Assembly (NCBI GenBank): GCA_029864405.1
Contig: JAOTTP010000001.1
Location: forward strand, 62,001-126,000
DNA length: 64,000 nucleotides
Source: Nitrospirota bacterium
GTDB lineage: Bacteria; Nitrospirota; Nitrospiria; Nitrospirales; UBA8639
Direction of reading: 5' to 3'
The number at the start of each line of letters is the position of its first letter. Position 1 is the first letter of the stretch. Both the position numbers and the translations under genes were made by a program. Below the pieces are notes generated by a model. The model worked only from the letters and a program-made list of their open reading frames with translations. It was not told where the DNA came from and did not search any database. This document shows, piece after piece, positions 8,744 through 16,644 of the stretch.

Positions 8744-8858
8744 CGTGAGACGTGAAGGGTAAGGCGTGAAAAGTAAAAAGTGAGGAGTCAAGATAAAACC
8801 TGTCTGTGCTTTTCTTCCCGCTCCTGACGCCTCACGCCTTCCGCCTCACCCCTCACGC
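8744..8858. repeat. Heptad-hairpin repeat
   Basis: Purine arm of 7-nt units (cgtgagacgtgaagggtaagg) and long pyrimidine arm (cctcacgccttccgcctcac) around a loop of about 45 nt. It lies between cheR and the sigma28 promoter of the STAS gene. Confidence 0.75.
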
Positions 8859-8876
8859 AAAGAAAAAACCCCTCCA

Positions 8877-9707
8877 CTAATCCTTCCTTACTCGGTACAC
8901 TGACGTGCCGTTCACCGGCACACGTTCGAAATGATCATCCACGGCCAACGTCGTTTCCGTGGCTCCGAGAATCAAATACCCATGAGGCGCGAGAATGCCT
9001 CGAATACGCCGAAGAATGTCTTTCCTGGTCTCCATATCGAAATACATCATGACATTCCGTATGAACACCAGATCCATTGTCGGAAGAACCAGCCACGAAC
9101 CGGCCAAATTCATCTCGCGAAATTCGATCATGTTCCGCACATCATCACGAATCTGCCACTCCATCCCTTGCCGTGAAAAATAGGTATTCAGCATAGGCGG
9201 GGAAAGGCCTCGATTCACCTCGAATGGTCCATATCGGCCTTCCTGGCCACGTTTGATCATTTCCTGGGAAAGATCGGTGGCGATCAAACGAATATGCCAG
9301 GACGTCAGTTCCGGAAAATGGTGCAAAATCGTCAAGAGAATTGAATAGGGTTCCTGTCCGCTGGAACTGGCCCCGCACCAAATATGTAAACGCTTGATGT
9401 CCCAATTCGCTTGAATCACTTCCGGAAGGAGCCGGTCTTTTAGAGCTTGAAATGGAACGAGATCGCGAAAAAAACTTGTTTCATTGATGGTCATGGCTTC
9501 CACAACCCGCTTGTGCAAAGGGCCATAGGAAGTCTGTCGGAGTTGAGAAACCAGATCAGCCATTGATCCAAAGCCTTCCTGTTTGGCAAACGGCTCAAGC
9601 CGTGATTTCAATAAATAGGTTTTCTCCGGCTCTAAAACCATGGCTGACCGCACCCGGACCAGATTCCGGATATACGCGACATCTTCAAAGGCAATTTCTG
9701 GATTCAC
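8877..9707 (-). CDS. cheR: Chemoreceptor methyltransferase CheR (first copy)
   Basis: 276 residues. SAM-dependent methylation of receptor glutamates is expected. An N-terminal helical domain (about 1-75) precedes the methyltransferase domain, with MTINETSFFRD, the SAM-binding LHIWCGASSSGQEPYS segment, RLIATDLSQ, and the DLVFIRNVMMYFD motif typical of CheR. The start is a GTG at 9707; no upstream in-frame ATG is available. A second, clearly different cheR lies at 12.0-12.9 kb, with cheB and cheD between them. The 367 bp upstream hold no visible gene, so it may have its own promoter. Confidence 0.93.
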   Translation of the reverse strand: MNPEIAFEDVAYIRNLVRVRSAMVLEPEKTYLLKSRLEPFAKQEGFGSMADLVSQLRQTSYGPLHKRVVEAMTINETSFFRDLVPFQALKDRLLPEVIQANWDIKRLHIWCGASSSGQEPYSILLTILHHFPELTSWHIRLIATDLSQEMIKRGQEGRYGPFEVNRGLSPPMLNTYFSRQGMEWQIRDDVRNMIEFREMNLAGSWLVLPTMDLVFIRNVMMYFDMETRKDILRRIRGILAPHGYLILGATETTLAVDDHFERVPVNGTSVYRVRKD

Positions 9708-10074
9708 GATGCTTCTACTGGTAATGAGGCTAATAAGGAAACGGATGAATACGCACCGTTCACGGTAGGCTCCCCTCTATCAAAGCCTATACACCGGAAG
9801 GCACATCTCCCAGACCTTCAAGAAAGAGGTCGGACAGAGACAGCATGTCCTCTATGGCACTTCACCAAAGCCAATGAAAGACGAAAGAGATGAGGGCTCA
9901 CAAGCCTTACGGACAGACCTCAACGACCTCCCCATGACGAATTGAACAAAGACAAGAGATCAGGCTCCCGGAGGTCTCACGCAGTCCTGATTCGATGGCA
10001 GGAGAATCAGTCAAGAACAGTCGAAAAGACAATCTTGTCCATAACTCAGTATCTTCATACCCATGAGGCTCCCG
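9708..10074 (+). other. Intergenic region, nothing recognised
   Basis: 367 bp between the cheB stop and the GTG start of cheR. I see no credible coding frame, heptad hairpin, terminator or clear sigma28/sigma54 site. It is one of few gaps in this block without the hairpin repeat. Confidence 0.5.
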
Positions 10075-11142
10075 TTAACGCGGAGCCATCATTTTCAAAT
10101 GAGCCAGCATAGCCGCAGGAATGTCGTTTAACGGAAGAATTTTGTCGACTCCTCCAGCCTTGATGGCCTCTTTGGGCATCCCAAAAACGACACAGGATGC
10201 TTCATCCTGGGCACAGTTAAATGCTCCGGCCTGTTTCATTTCCAACATACCGGCAGCTCCGTCATTCCCCATGCCGGTCAGAATTACCCCAAGACTATTC
10301 CCCCCGGCATACCGGGCGACCGATCGAAACATGACGTCCACAGAAGGACGAAATCGGTTGACCTGCGGCTCTTGATTGAGAGAGACATAATAGCGGGCAC
10401 CGCTCCGGCGAAGTTCCATATGATAATTACCCGGCGCCAACAAGGCCTGTCCGGGCATGACGCTATCACCTTCCTGAGCTTCTTTCACGTGAATCTGACA
10501 CAGTTCATTCAGCCGGTTCGCAAACGATTTCGTAAATCGCTCCGGCATATGCTGCGTCATAATAATCGGTGGAGTATTCGGTGGCAGCACTTCCAATAAT
10601 TCCCGAAGCGCTTCGGTCCCACCCGTGGACGCCCCGATGGCAATAATCGTGTCAGTGGTCTTAATCATCGCGGATTGGGCAGCCAGCGCTTTAATCCGTT
10701 CAGTACAGTCAGCCGGTGGAGTTCGTTTTTTCACGCTGGCCTGAGCCGCGATCTTTACTTTGCTGACAATTTGATGAGCTAAGTCCGACAGACCATGCTG
10801 AATATCCACCGTGGGCTTCGTCACAAAATCCACGGCGCCTGATTCCAAGGCCTGTAACGTCGTCGCCGCTCCTTGTTCAGTCAACGAACTCACCATCACC
10901 ACAGGCATCGGCCGCGCGGCCATGATTTTCTGCAAAAAGGTGAGTCCATCCATTTTTGGCATTTCCACATCCAAAGTCAGCACATCAGGATTAAGGGCTT
11001 TCATCTTATCCCTCGCGACATACGGGTCCGGAGCGGTTCCGACCACCTCAATCTCAGAATCTTGCGATAAAATCTCCGTCATAACATTCCGAATCAACGC
11101 CGAGTCATCAACAATCAACACGCGTATTTTTTTCCCATTCAT
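10075..11142 (-). CDS. cheB: Chemotaxis methylesterase/deamidase response regulator CheB
   Basis: About 355 residues with an N-terminal receiver (LIVDDSAL, acceptor Asp in LTLDVEMPKMDG, Lys in FVTKP) and a C-terminal methylesterase domain. The catalytic triad is visible as Ser in IGASTGGTEAL, His in IMTQHMPE and Asp in LTGMGNDGAAG. It removes methyl groups from chemoreceptors and deamidates Gln, opposing CheR. The start taken is the third ATG, 11142 (MNGKKIRV), preceded by GGAG with 6-nt spacing; ATG at 11154 would add four residues. It sits in the order cheR-cheD-cheB-cheR, a complete receptor adaptation module. Confidence 0.95.
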   Translation of the reverse strand: MNGKKIRVLIVDDSALIRNVMTEILSQDSEIEVVGTAPDPYVARDKMKALNPDVLTLDVEMPKMDGLTFLQKIMAARPMPVVMVSSLTEQGAATTLQALESGAVDFVTKPTVDIQHGLSDLAHQIVSKVKIAAQASVKKRTPPADCTERIKALAAQSAMIKTTDTIIAIGASTGGTEALRELLEVLPPNTPPIIMTQHMPERFTKSFANRLNELCQIHVKEAQEGDSVMPGQALLAPGNYHMELRRSGARYYVSLNQEPQVNRFRPSVDVMFRSVARYAGGNSLGVILTGMGNDGAAGMLEMKQAGAFNCAQDEASCVVFGMPKEAIKAGGVDKILPLNDIPAAMLAHLKMMAPR

Positions 11143-11168
11143 ATGCATCTCCATTCAAAATCAAAAAC

Positions 11169-11246
11169 CGTGAAACGTATATCGGAAGGCGTGAACCGCG
11201 AAGAGCTATACAACAAAGCCCTGGATCCCTTCACTCCTTACGCCTA
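11169..11246. repeat. Heptad-hairpin repeat (short form)
   Basis: Shorter, degenerate copy between cheD and cheB: purine units (cgtgaaacgtatatcggaagg) and pyrimidine units (cttcactccttacgcc) around a loop containing CTGGATCC, similar to the GGATCT loop core of other copies. Confidence 0.55.
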
Positions 11247-11264
11247 AGGTCTTACAGTTTCCCC

Positions 11265-11873
11265 CTAAAAAAGGGTTACGTCTGCCTGCACAGGAGCCTG
11301 TTGGAGTTTCTTCCGATACTGCCCCTCCTCCTGTGCAATCGCGCTAGCCACGACACGGTCGAGTTTTTTTATGAGCACTTTTCCTGAATCGGTAAAATAG
11401 TACACCTTCCGAGGACAGCCATCTCCGACATCGGCTTTGATAGGCGACAGACCCTCCTGTTCCAAGAAGGAGAGAGCCCAAGCGGCATTTTTGGCCCCAA
11501 TATCAATGGTGCCGTCATAAATCTTCCCCCCGCCAAAGACCTTCGCTTCGAGCCGCTCCTTTTTCCCGCCTCGCTTGAAAATATCGTTCATCAGCATTTC
11601 CATGGCAAAGCTGCCGTACCGTCCAGAATCCGCCCAATTATCGTGTCCTTCAGTATTGGAAGGAGCCGCTAACATGAAATGATTCATCCCTCCCACGCCG
11701 GCCAGTGGATCTCGCAGACACACCGAGATACATGAACCCAACACCGTATAGACGACTTTGGGCTCCCGGCTCACAAAATATTCACCAGGGAGAATGACGG
11801 CCACTTCATAGGGAAAGCGGGTATCCTGCATCCGGCGAATATGTCCAAATTCCATCAATCCTGTAGATGACAT
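11265..11873 (-). CDS. cheD: Chemoreceptor glutamine deamidase CheD
   Basis: About 202 residues. CheD deamidates receptor glutamines and in some species also binds CheC. The conserved core is present: VVYTVLGSCISVCLRDP with the catalytic Cys, GGMNHFML with the catalytic His, and KVFGGGKIY. The chosen start is ATG 11873 (MSSTGLMEF), preceded by AGAGGA; a TTG at 11897 would extend it by eight residues. It lies between cheR and cheB in an adaptation module. A CheZ is also encoded in this window, and no cheC is seen, so here CheD probably works only as a deamidase. Confidence 0.93.
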   Translation of the reverse strand: MSSTGLMEFGHIRRMQDTRFPYEVAVILPGEYFVSREPKVVYTVLGSCISVCLRDPLAGVGGMNHFMLAAPSNTEGHDNWADSGRYGSFAMEMLMNDIFKRGGKKERLEAKVFGGGKIYDGTIDIGAKNAAWALSFLEQEGLSPIKADVGDGCPRKVYYFTDSGKVLIKKLDRVVASAIAQEEGQYRKKLQQAPVQADVTLF

Positions 11874-11916
11874 TCTTTCCTCTATCCCCAAAGTCAACCA
11901 CCTAAGGAACGTTTCT

Positions 11917-12060
11917 CGTTAGGCGTAAGGCGTGAAAAGTAAAAAGTTCGGAGTGAGCAAATATGTGGAAAAAGAGAAGTGGCGTAAACGGCAGAACGCA
12001 TCTTGTTTACCCCTCACGCCTAACGTCTTCCCCCTTCACCCCTCACGCCTCACCCCTTAC
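11917..12060. repeat. Heptad-hairpin repeat overlapping the cheR stop
   Basis: Purine arm (cgttaggcgtaaggcgtgaa) and a long pyrimidine arm (cctcacgcctaacgtcttc...cacgcctcacccctta). The pyrimidine arm runs into the 3' end of the second cheR and supplies its last codons and stop. Confidence 0.75.
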
Positions 12061-12889
12061 TATGCACGCTAACTGGTTTTTGATAAATGGTTGGGCGCAG
12101 ATACGTAAATTGATGGTCGATCCATTGCAAACTTTCTGAATGTCCGATAAACAAATAACCCCCCGGCCGGAGATACCGGAAAAACTTCTCCATGAGCTTG
12201 GCTTGCGTGGGACGATCAAAATAAATCATGACATTCCGACAAAAAATCACATCCAGTTGACTCCGAATAGGAAATGTCGGGTCCATCAAATTTATCCGTC
12301 GAAAGGCCACAAGACGCGCGACCTGAGGGCGCACCTGCAGTTTGCCCGTTTGCGGGCCTTTCCCACGGAGAAAATGTCGTTTCACCAGATCATTGGGAAG
12401 TTGACTCACCCGCTCTTCCTCATAGATACCCGAGGAGGCCTTTACCAACACCCGCGTAGAAATATCGGAGGCGAGAATTTTGATGTCCCATCGATTAATA
12501 TCGGCAATGGCATCAGACAGGGTCATGGCAATCGTATAGGGTTCTTCCCCGGAAGAAGACGCGGAAGACCAAATCCTCAAGGTCTTGGCCGATTGCACCT
12601 CTGGAAGAACCTGGTCGCGGAGAAAATCAAAATGCACCGGCTCCCGATAAAAATCAGTCTTATTCGTCGACACAAGATCCAACAATTTCATCAACTCTTC
12701 TTCCCCGCCTTTCCCGCTCACGCAGTCGTAATAAGCCTGATAGGAGGAAAGGTGAAGATCCCGAAGCCGTTTTCCCAAACGAGAAACTAAGAGCGTTTTT
12801 TTAGGGGCATCGAGAGTAATACCGACTTGCTGATAAATCAGATGCTTAAACAGTTCAAATTCTTTGTCAGTCAACGTTGCCGTAATCAT
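12050..12889 (-). CDS. cheR: Chemoreceptor methyltransferase CheR (second copy)
   Basis: 279 residues. It has the N-terminal CheR domain (LTDKEFELFKHLIYQQVGI), SVSTNKTDFYRE-like VSTNKTDFYREP, the SAM-binding LRIWSSASSSGEEPYT, KILASDIS, and VIFCRNVMIYFDRPTQ. It is closer to the standard CheR pattern than the copy at 8.9 kb. ATG 12889 (MITATLTDKEF) follows AAAGGA; a TTG at 12916 is also possible. Its last codons and stop are contributed by a hairpin repeat. It is followed by cheD and cheB. One of the two CheR proteins may act on a different receptor set; the two FFEEF-tailed MCPs are obvious candidate substrates. Confidence 0.94.
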   Translation of the reverse strand: MITATLTDKEFELFKHLIYQQVGITLDAPKKTLLVSRLGKRLRDLHLSSYQAYYDCVSGKGGEEELMKLLDLVSTNKTDFYREPVHFDFLRDQVLPEVQSAKTLRIWSSASSSGEEPYTIAMTLSDAIADINRWDIKILASDISTRVLVKASSGIYEEERVSQLPNDLVKRHFLRGKGPQTGKLQVRPQVARLVAFRRINLMDPTFPIRSQLDVIFCRNVMIYFDRPTQAKLMEKFFRYLRPGGYLFIGHSESLQWIDHQFTYLRPTIYQKPVSVHSKG

Positions 12890-12913
12890 ATTGTCCTTTA
12901 TCGTCAATTGCTC

Positions 12914-13062
12914 CAAAGTAAGAAGTAAGGGAACTAGTAGTGAAGAGTAAGCAGTGAACAGTAAGGAGCAAAAAGTGACAACACAGAACTTCCCACCTTA
13001 CGCCTTCCGCCTCACGCCTTGTTCCTCACCCCTTCACGCCTCACGCTTCACCCCTCACCCTT
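12914..13062. repeat. Heptad-hairpin repeat
   Basis: Imperfect purine arm (caaagtaagaagtaagg...gcagtgaacagtaagg) and long pyrimidine arm (ccttacgccttccgcctcac...cttcacccctcaccc). It fills the gap between the DUF420-like gene and the second cheR and touches the stop of the former. Confidence 0.7.
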
Positions 13063-13522
13063 CCGGGAACCAATAAAACAACATCCCATAGACCACATAC
13101 GCCGTCAGAAGGGTTCCCCCAAAGGTCCATTGCATCATATGCCCTAAGCGACGATGGCGAGAGACTCCTCCCACCATCGCTCCAACCCCCGTCCCATTTC
13201 GAAGCTTCCGGAGTCCAACCACCATATTCGTGGTTCCCAATCCTATGGTGGTCATCGCGAGGCCGGTATGCACAAGAAGAACCGGCATATACAGAGACCA
13301 ATATTGCTCGACTGTTCCGCCAAACTGATCACGCCCGACAAGTAATTGTTTGGTGACATACGCCACCAGCCAAAGACCTACCAGACCGCAGGCAACCATC
13401 ATCAATTTTCCGTGTGCCGTCACATCATGCCGCTTGGCGGCACGGACCCCAAAAAGAGACAGACCGTAGGCCATGGTCATTCCGACCAGAACCAACTCCC
13501 ATAAAAGATTTTCGACGGCCAT
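13055..13522 (-). CDS. DUF420-like integral membrane protein
   Basis: About 155 residues with four hydrophobic segments (about 5-23, 38-57, 75-98 and 127-148). His residues lie near the membrane faces (AKRHDVTAHGKLM, LVHTGLAM, SRHRRLGHM). This His pattern recalls DUF420/CtaM-type proteins of respiratory complexes, but I am not certain of the family. No start has a clear SD; I took ATG 13522, and a TTG at 13558 would add 12 residues. It follows a very good sigma28 promoter and precedes cheR-cheD-cheB, so it may be a motility-linked membrane protein. Its function is unknown. Confidence 0.7.
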   Translation of the reverse strand: MAVENLLWELVLVGMTMAYGLSLFGVRAAKRHDVTAHGKLMMVACGLVGLWLVAYVTKQLLVGRDQFGGTVEQYWSLYMPVLLVHTGLAMTTIGLGTTNMVVGLRKLRNGTGVGAMVGGVSRHRRLGHMMQWTFGGTLLTAYVVYGMLFYWFPEG

Positions 13523-13600
13523 ATTTTCTGCTGTAAGATTTCCGTTCCAGGGGCTCAATGAAGTGAAAAAAGCCGGAATGAATGTAAAAAAAGATTTCTT

Positions 13601-13653
13601 CGTGAGGCGGGAAATGGAAGACTATTCGTTTTACCCCTTACCCTTCAGCCTTA
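13601..13653. repeat. Heptad-hairpin repeat (short form)
   Basis: Short copy: cgtgaggcgggaaatgg, a small loop, then ttaccccttacccttcagcctta. It lies between the sigma28 promoter and the DUF420-like gene, thus inside the predicted 5' leader. Confidence 0.55.
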
Positions 13654-13682
13654 TTTCTTCCTTTTTCCTCTTCCATCTCATA

Positions 13683-13709
13683 TTATCGGCACACCTATGA
13701 CCGAATTTA
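13683..13709 (-). promoter_or_regulatory. Sigma28 (FliA) promoter
   Basis: On the minus strand: TAAATTCG, 11 nt, GCCGATAA. The -10 box is a perfect match to the sigma28 consensus, the spacer is exact, and the -35 keeps TAAA. It drives the DUF420-like gene and perhaps cheR-cheD-cheB beyond. It is the best sigma28 site I found. Confidence 0.75.
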
Positions 13710-13755
13710 AGGACCGGAGATATTTTTTAAAAAAAGGGAAACCCAGGGTGGGAAT

Positions 13756-13796
13756 AAAAAAAGGCGAGGAAGGTTATGATACCCTCCCCGCCTTTT
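13756..13796 (-). terminator. Rho-independent terminator of the heme protein gene
   Basis: On the minus strand a 16-bp stem (AAAAGGCGGGGAGGGT pairing with ACCTTCCTCGCCTTTT, two G-U pairs) with a 6-nt loop, ending in seven T. It starts 27 nt after the stop at 13824 and separates this gene from the downstream sigma28 promoter. Confidence 0.85.
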
Positions 13797-13823
13797 CTCA
13801 AGACGATTGATCTTGAAACGAAA

Positions 13824-14363
13824 TTATTTCAGTCTGACAACAATGGCTCCCATAAAATCACCCTTCTTCCAATCTTTTTTGGTGGTTTTGGGGTGTTTAT
13901 TATGGCAATCCGCACAACTATCAACAATGGCATAGTCAGCCGACATGCCTACGGTAGTCCCGCCATCATCTGCAATTAACACTTTTTCTTTTCCTTTGGC
14001 CAATTCCGCGAGCATGTCCTTTTCCTTGGCACTTTTTGCGGCATTAGAGGCATACAAGGGATCCGTCCCAACCAAAGACAATTCAAACTCTTTTATTTCC
14101 TTCCCAAGCTCTTTCACGAATTGAGCCGGAAGCATCATGCTGTGGTCATCCTTCACCCAATCCTCATTGAGTCCCATCCCACCTTTTTTCGCGTCTTCCA
14201 CAATACCCTTAACATACACCGTTCTGGCAGCCTTGGCGGTGGCCAGGATGTACTTCGCCGCCATTTCCTTGGCCGCGTCTGCGGCTTGCCCCATTGGTAC
14301 CACCAAAGCGAGCCCAATCATAGAGACGACAAACATCATTGAGAATGCAGCCCATCTTCTCAT
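13824..14363 (-). CDS. Periplasmic single-heme Tll0287-like (DUF3365) protein
   Basis: 179 residues with a signal peptide (MRRWAAFSMMFVVSMIGLAL, cleavage probably after GQA) and one c-type heme motif CADCH (Cys150-His154). The layout is a helical N-terminal half, then a C-terminal heme site followed by GDFMGAIVVRL; this matches Tll0287-like heme sensors. ATG 14363 follows AGGAGGAGG, so it is clearly the start; an upstream ATG at 14399 is less likely. Its terminator follows directly. It lies just after an MCP whose periplasmic domain has the same heme motif and the same [11 protein letters not shown] ending. A redox, NO or CO sensing role alongside that receptor is plausible but inferred. Confidence 0.85.
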   Translation of the reverse strand: MRRWAAFSMMFVVSMIGLALVVPMGQAADAAKEMAAKYILATAKAARTVYVKGIVEDAKKGGMGLNEDWVKDDHSMMLPAQFVKELGKEIKEFELSLVGTDPLYASNAAKSAKEKDMLAELAKGKEKVLIADDGGTTVGMSADYAIVDSCADCHNKHPKTTKKDWKKGDFMGAIVVRLK

Positions 14364-14517
14364 AACAACCCTCCTCCTGTGAGTGTTGGAAAACATCATG
14401 TGAACGGTTCAGATCTACTTGTTCGGGACCCTAGGGTAGCCGACATAACCAGGAACAGTCAATATCAAAGTAACAATGCCACCCCTTGAGAAGGCATCAA
14501 GTGGGAGAAGGTGAAAA

Positions 14518-14558
14518 GTGAAGAGTACCCACTGCGAAGTGAAGAGTACCCACTGGGG
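14518..14558. repeat. Tandem 21-nt direct repeat
   Basis: Two near-identical copies of a 21-nt unit beginning GTGAAGAGTACCCACT (14518-14538 and 14539-14558). The unit length is three heptads, so it may be a local expansion of heptad-repeat sequence. Confidence 0.6.
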
Positions 14559-14640
14559 AGACCAAACCAAAAGACCAAAGAAGAGAAAATGACAGGAAGA
14601 AATTAAAGAAGGGAAGCTTCAGGAGAAAGGAGGGAAACCC

Positions 14641-14788
14641 TTCGTGAGGCGCAAGATAGGGAAACGCGGGAGGGAAAATCATTCGTGAAGCGTGGAAAGT
14701 AAATAGTGAGGAGTCAGGAGTAAGGAGCGGAAGAAAATCCTAGACGGGTTTTCCCCTCGCTCCTTACCACTAACTATTTACTCCTTAC
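14641..14788. repeat. Heptad-hairpin repeat
   Basis: A degenerate purine stretch from 14641, then a hairpin (about 14683-14788): cgtgaagcgtggaaagtaaa...gtgaggagtcaggagtaagg, loop with GGAAGAAAATCCTAGACGG, then ctccttaccactaactattt. It ends just before the stop of the heme-type MCP. Confidence 0.7.
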
Positions 14789-14794
14789 TGGTGT

Positions 14795-16603
14795 CTAAAA
14801 TTCTTCAAAAAAATCATCCCCTGGCTTTTTATGCCCGTTGGACCCCGAACTCCCAACACCCACAGCGACCTCTTTTTTTGTGGGGGAATGCTTTCCCTGA
14901 GCTTTGCCAGAAACAGACGAGGCCGCACGAGAAGATTGAGACCCCGTTCCGCTGGTCGATTGAGCGTGAACAGATGAGCCGGTTTTCGACATGGGCTCCG
15001 AACGTTGAGACCCGGACTCAGTCTGGACCTTGAAAAACTCAACCTGCCGCAACAGATCCTCAGTTTGTTGCGCCATCGACTGGGACGCTGAGGTCGCCTG
15101 TTCCACCAAGGCCGCATTTTGCTGTGTGCCTTGGTCCATCTGCATCACCGCCTTATTCACTTGGTCAATCCCAGCCGCCTGCTCCTGCGAAGCCGCACTG
15201 ATTTCTGAAATAATATCCGTCACCCGTTTGACCGAGTTCACAATTTCGGCCAGCGTCTGGCCCGAGCGATTGACCAACTCACTGCCACCGCCCACTTTTT
15301 GCACCGATTCGTTGATCAGCGTCTTAATCTCCTTGGCCGCCGTGGCCGAACGTTGCGCCAGATTTCTCACTTCCGAGGCCACTACCGCAAAACCTCGTCC
15401 CTGCTCGCCCGCCCGCGCCGCTTCCACCGCGGCATTCAAAGCTAAGAGATTCGTTTGAAACGCGATTTCGTCGATCACGTTGATAATATCTGCAATCTTT
15501 TTGCTGCTCTTATTGATTTCATCCATGGCTTCCACGGCTTTGTCCGTCACCGTCCCGCCTTTTTCTGCCACTTCCCGCGCGGCCACCGCCAATTGATTCG
15601 CCTGCTTGGCGTTATCCGCGTTTTGCTTAATCGTGGAGGTCATCTCTTCCATCGACGCACTGGTTTCTTCCAGGGCTCCTGCCTGAGCCGAGGTCCGCTC
15701 GGCAAGATCCGATGTCCCCGCATTGATCTCTGAAGTCCCGGTCGTAATACCGGATACAGCCGTTTTCACCGACCCAATGACTTCACTCACCCGATCGAAC
15801 ATCATATTAAACGATTCGCTGGTGCGGCCGATTTCGTCCTGACTGTTCACGCTGGCCCGACCGGTGAGATCTCCTTCCTTCGCTCGTTCAGCCATGGACT
15901 CCAGACTTTTCATGGGCTTGACCACCAACTTTGCAATCATCAGATACAACAGCCCCATCATCAGCACACCCACGGCAAGGATCCCCATATACATATTGCT
16001 GAGGTTACTTTGTAATTGTGCAGCGGGACCATCCATGGGAATCTGTACCGATACGGCTCCTAGCATATCCCCAACCTGTTTGCCTTCATGACAACCGGTG
16101 CACGCTTTGACGCTGGCTAAATCAGGAGTCGCACGTCGGAACATCATTTTTCCATTCACGGTATCAATTTTGGTAAATTCCTTTTTCCCAGATGCTAGCG
16201 TGGTAAGAGCCTCTTGCTCAAAAGGATCTTGCGGACCATTTTTCGCATTTAGCGGAGTAACGCTGATGATCCTGGCATTGTAAACGCCTTCCTGAGCTAA
16301 CTGTTCGGAGGTCTCACGAGTAAACGTGGCCGGAAAGGGGATCGTATCGGGTCCCCTGTGATCAACGCCGGATTGCATCCCAGCCGCCTTGGCTTTCACC
16401 ACGAACTCTTTGGTCACATAGGCTCGAGTGATCTCAATTTGCTTTTGAACAATCAGCGCCTGGTCAGCCAACACTCGCTCCAAATCCGTTTGTAATTGCT
16501 GACCCATCAAATAGGCTCCCCCAGCCAGCAAACTCGCGAAGACCACCATAATAGTCATCACCACTTTTGGACCAATGCCTATTGAGTTCCAACCTTTACC
16601 CAT
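14795..16603 (-). CDS. Methyl-accepting chemotaxis protein with a periplasmic heme sensor domain
   Basis: 602 residues: TM1 (about 12-34), a periplasmic domain (35-200) with heme motif CTGCH (Cys168-His172), TM2 (about 203-224), HAMP (225-278) and the cytoplasmic signalling domain with the hairpin tip [21 protein letters not shown]. The periplasmic part looks like a Tll0287/DUF3365 heme domain, so the ligand is probably redox state or a diatomic gas. The C-terminus is rich in Ser/Gly and ends FFEEF, which fits the x-aromatic-x-x-aromatic CheR/CheB tether seen as NWETF in enterobacteria. ATG 16603 follows AGGGGG. It lies 42 nt after the dCache MCP, in an operon with cheW and cheA. Confidence 0.93.
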   Translation of the reverse strand: MGKGWNSIGIGPKVVMTIMVVFASLLAGGAYLMGQQLQTDLERVLADQALIVQKQIEITRAYVTKEFVVKAKAAGMQSGVDHRGPDTIPFPATFTRETSEQLAQEGVYNARIISVTPLNAKNGPQDPFEQEALTTLASGKKEFTKIDTVNGKMMFRRATPDLASVKACTGCHEGKQVGDMLGAVSVQIPMDGPAAQLQSNLSNMYMGILAVGVLMMGLLYLMIAKLVVKPMKSLESMAERAKEGDLTGRASVNSQDEIGRTSESFNMMFDRVSEVIGSVKTAVSGITTGTSEINAGTSDLAERTSAQAGALEETSASMEEMTSTIKQNADNAKQANQLAVAAREVAEKGGTVTDKAVEAMDEINKSSKKIADIINVIDEIAFQTNLLALNAAVEAARAGEQGRGFAVVASEVRNLAQRSATAAKEIKTLINESVQKVGGGSELVNRSGQTLAEIVNSVKRVTDIISEISAASQEQAAGIDQVNKAVMQMDQGTQQNAALVEQATSASQSMAQQTEDLLRQVEFFKVQTESGSQRSEPMSKTGSSVHAQSTSGTGSQSSRAASSVSGKAQGKHSPTKKEVAVGVGSSGSNGHKKPGDDFFEEF

Positions 16604-16644
16604 GCGACCCCCTATTTTCTTTGATAAATGATCAAACTGGTCTG

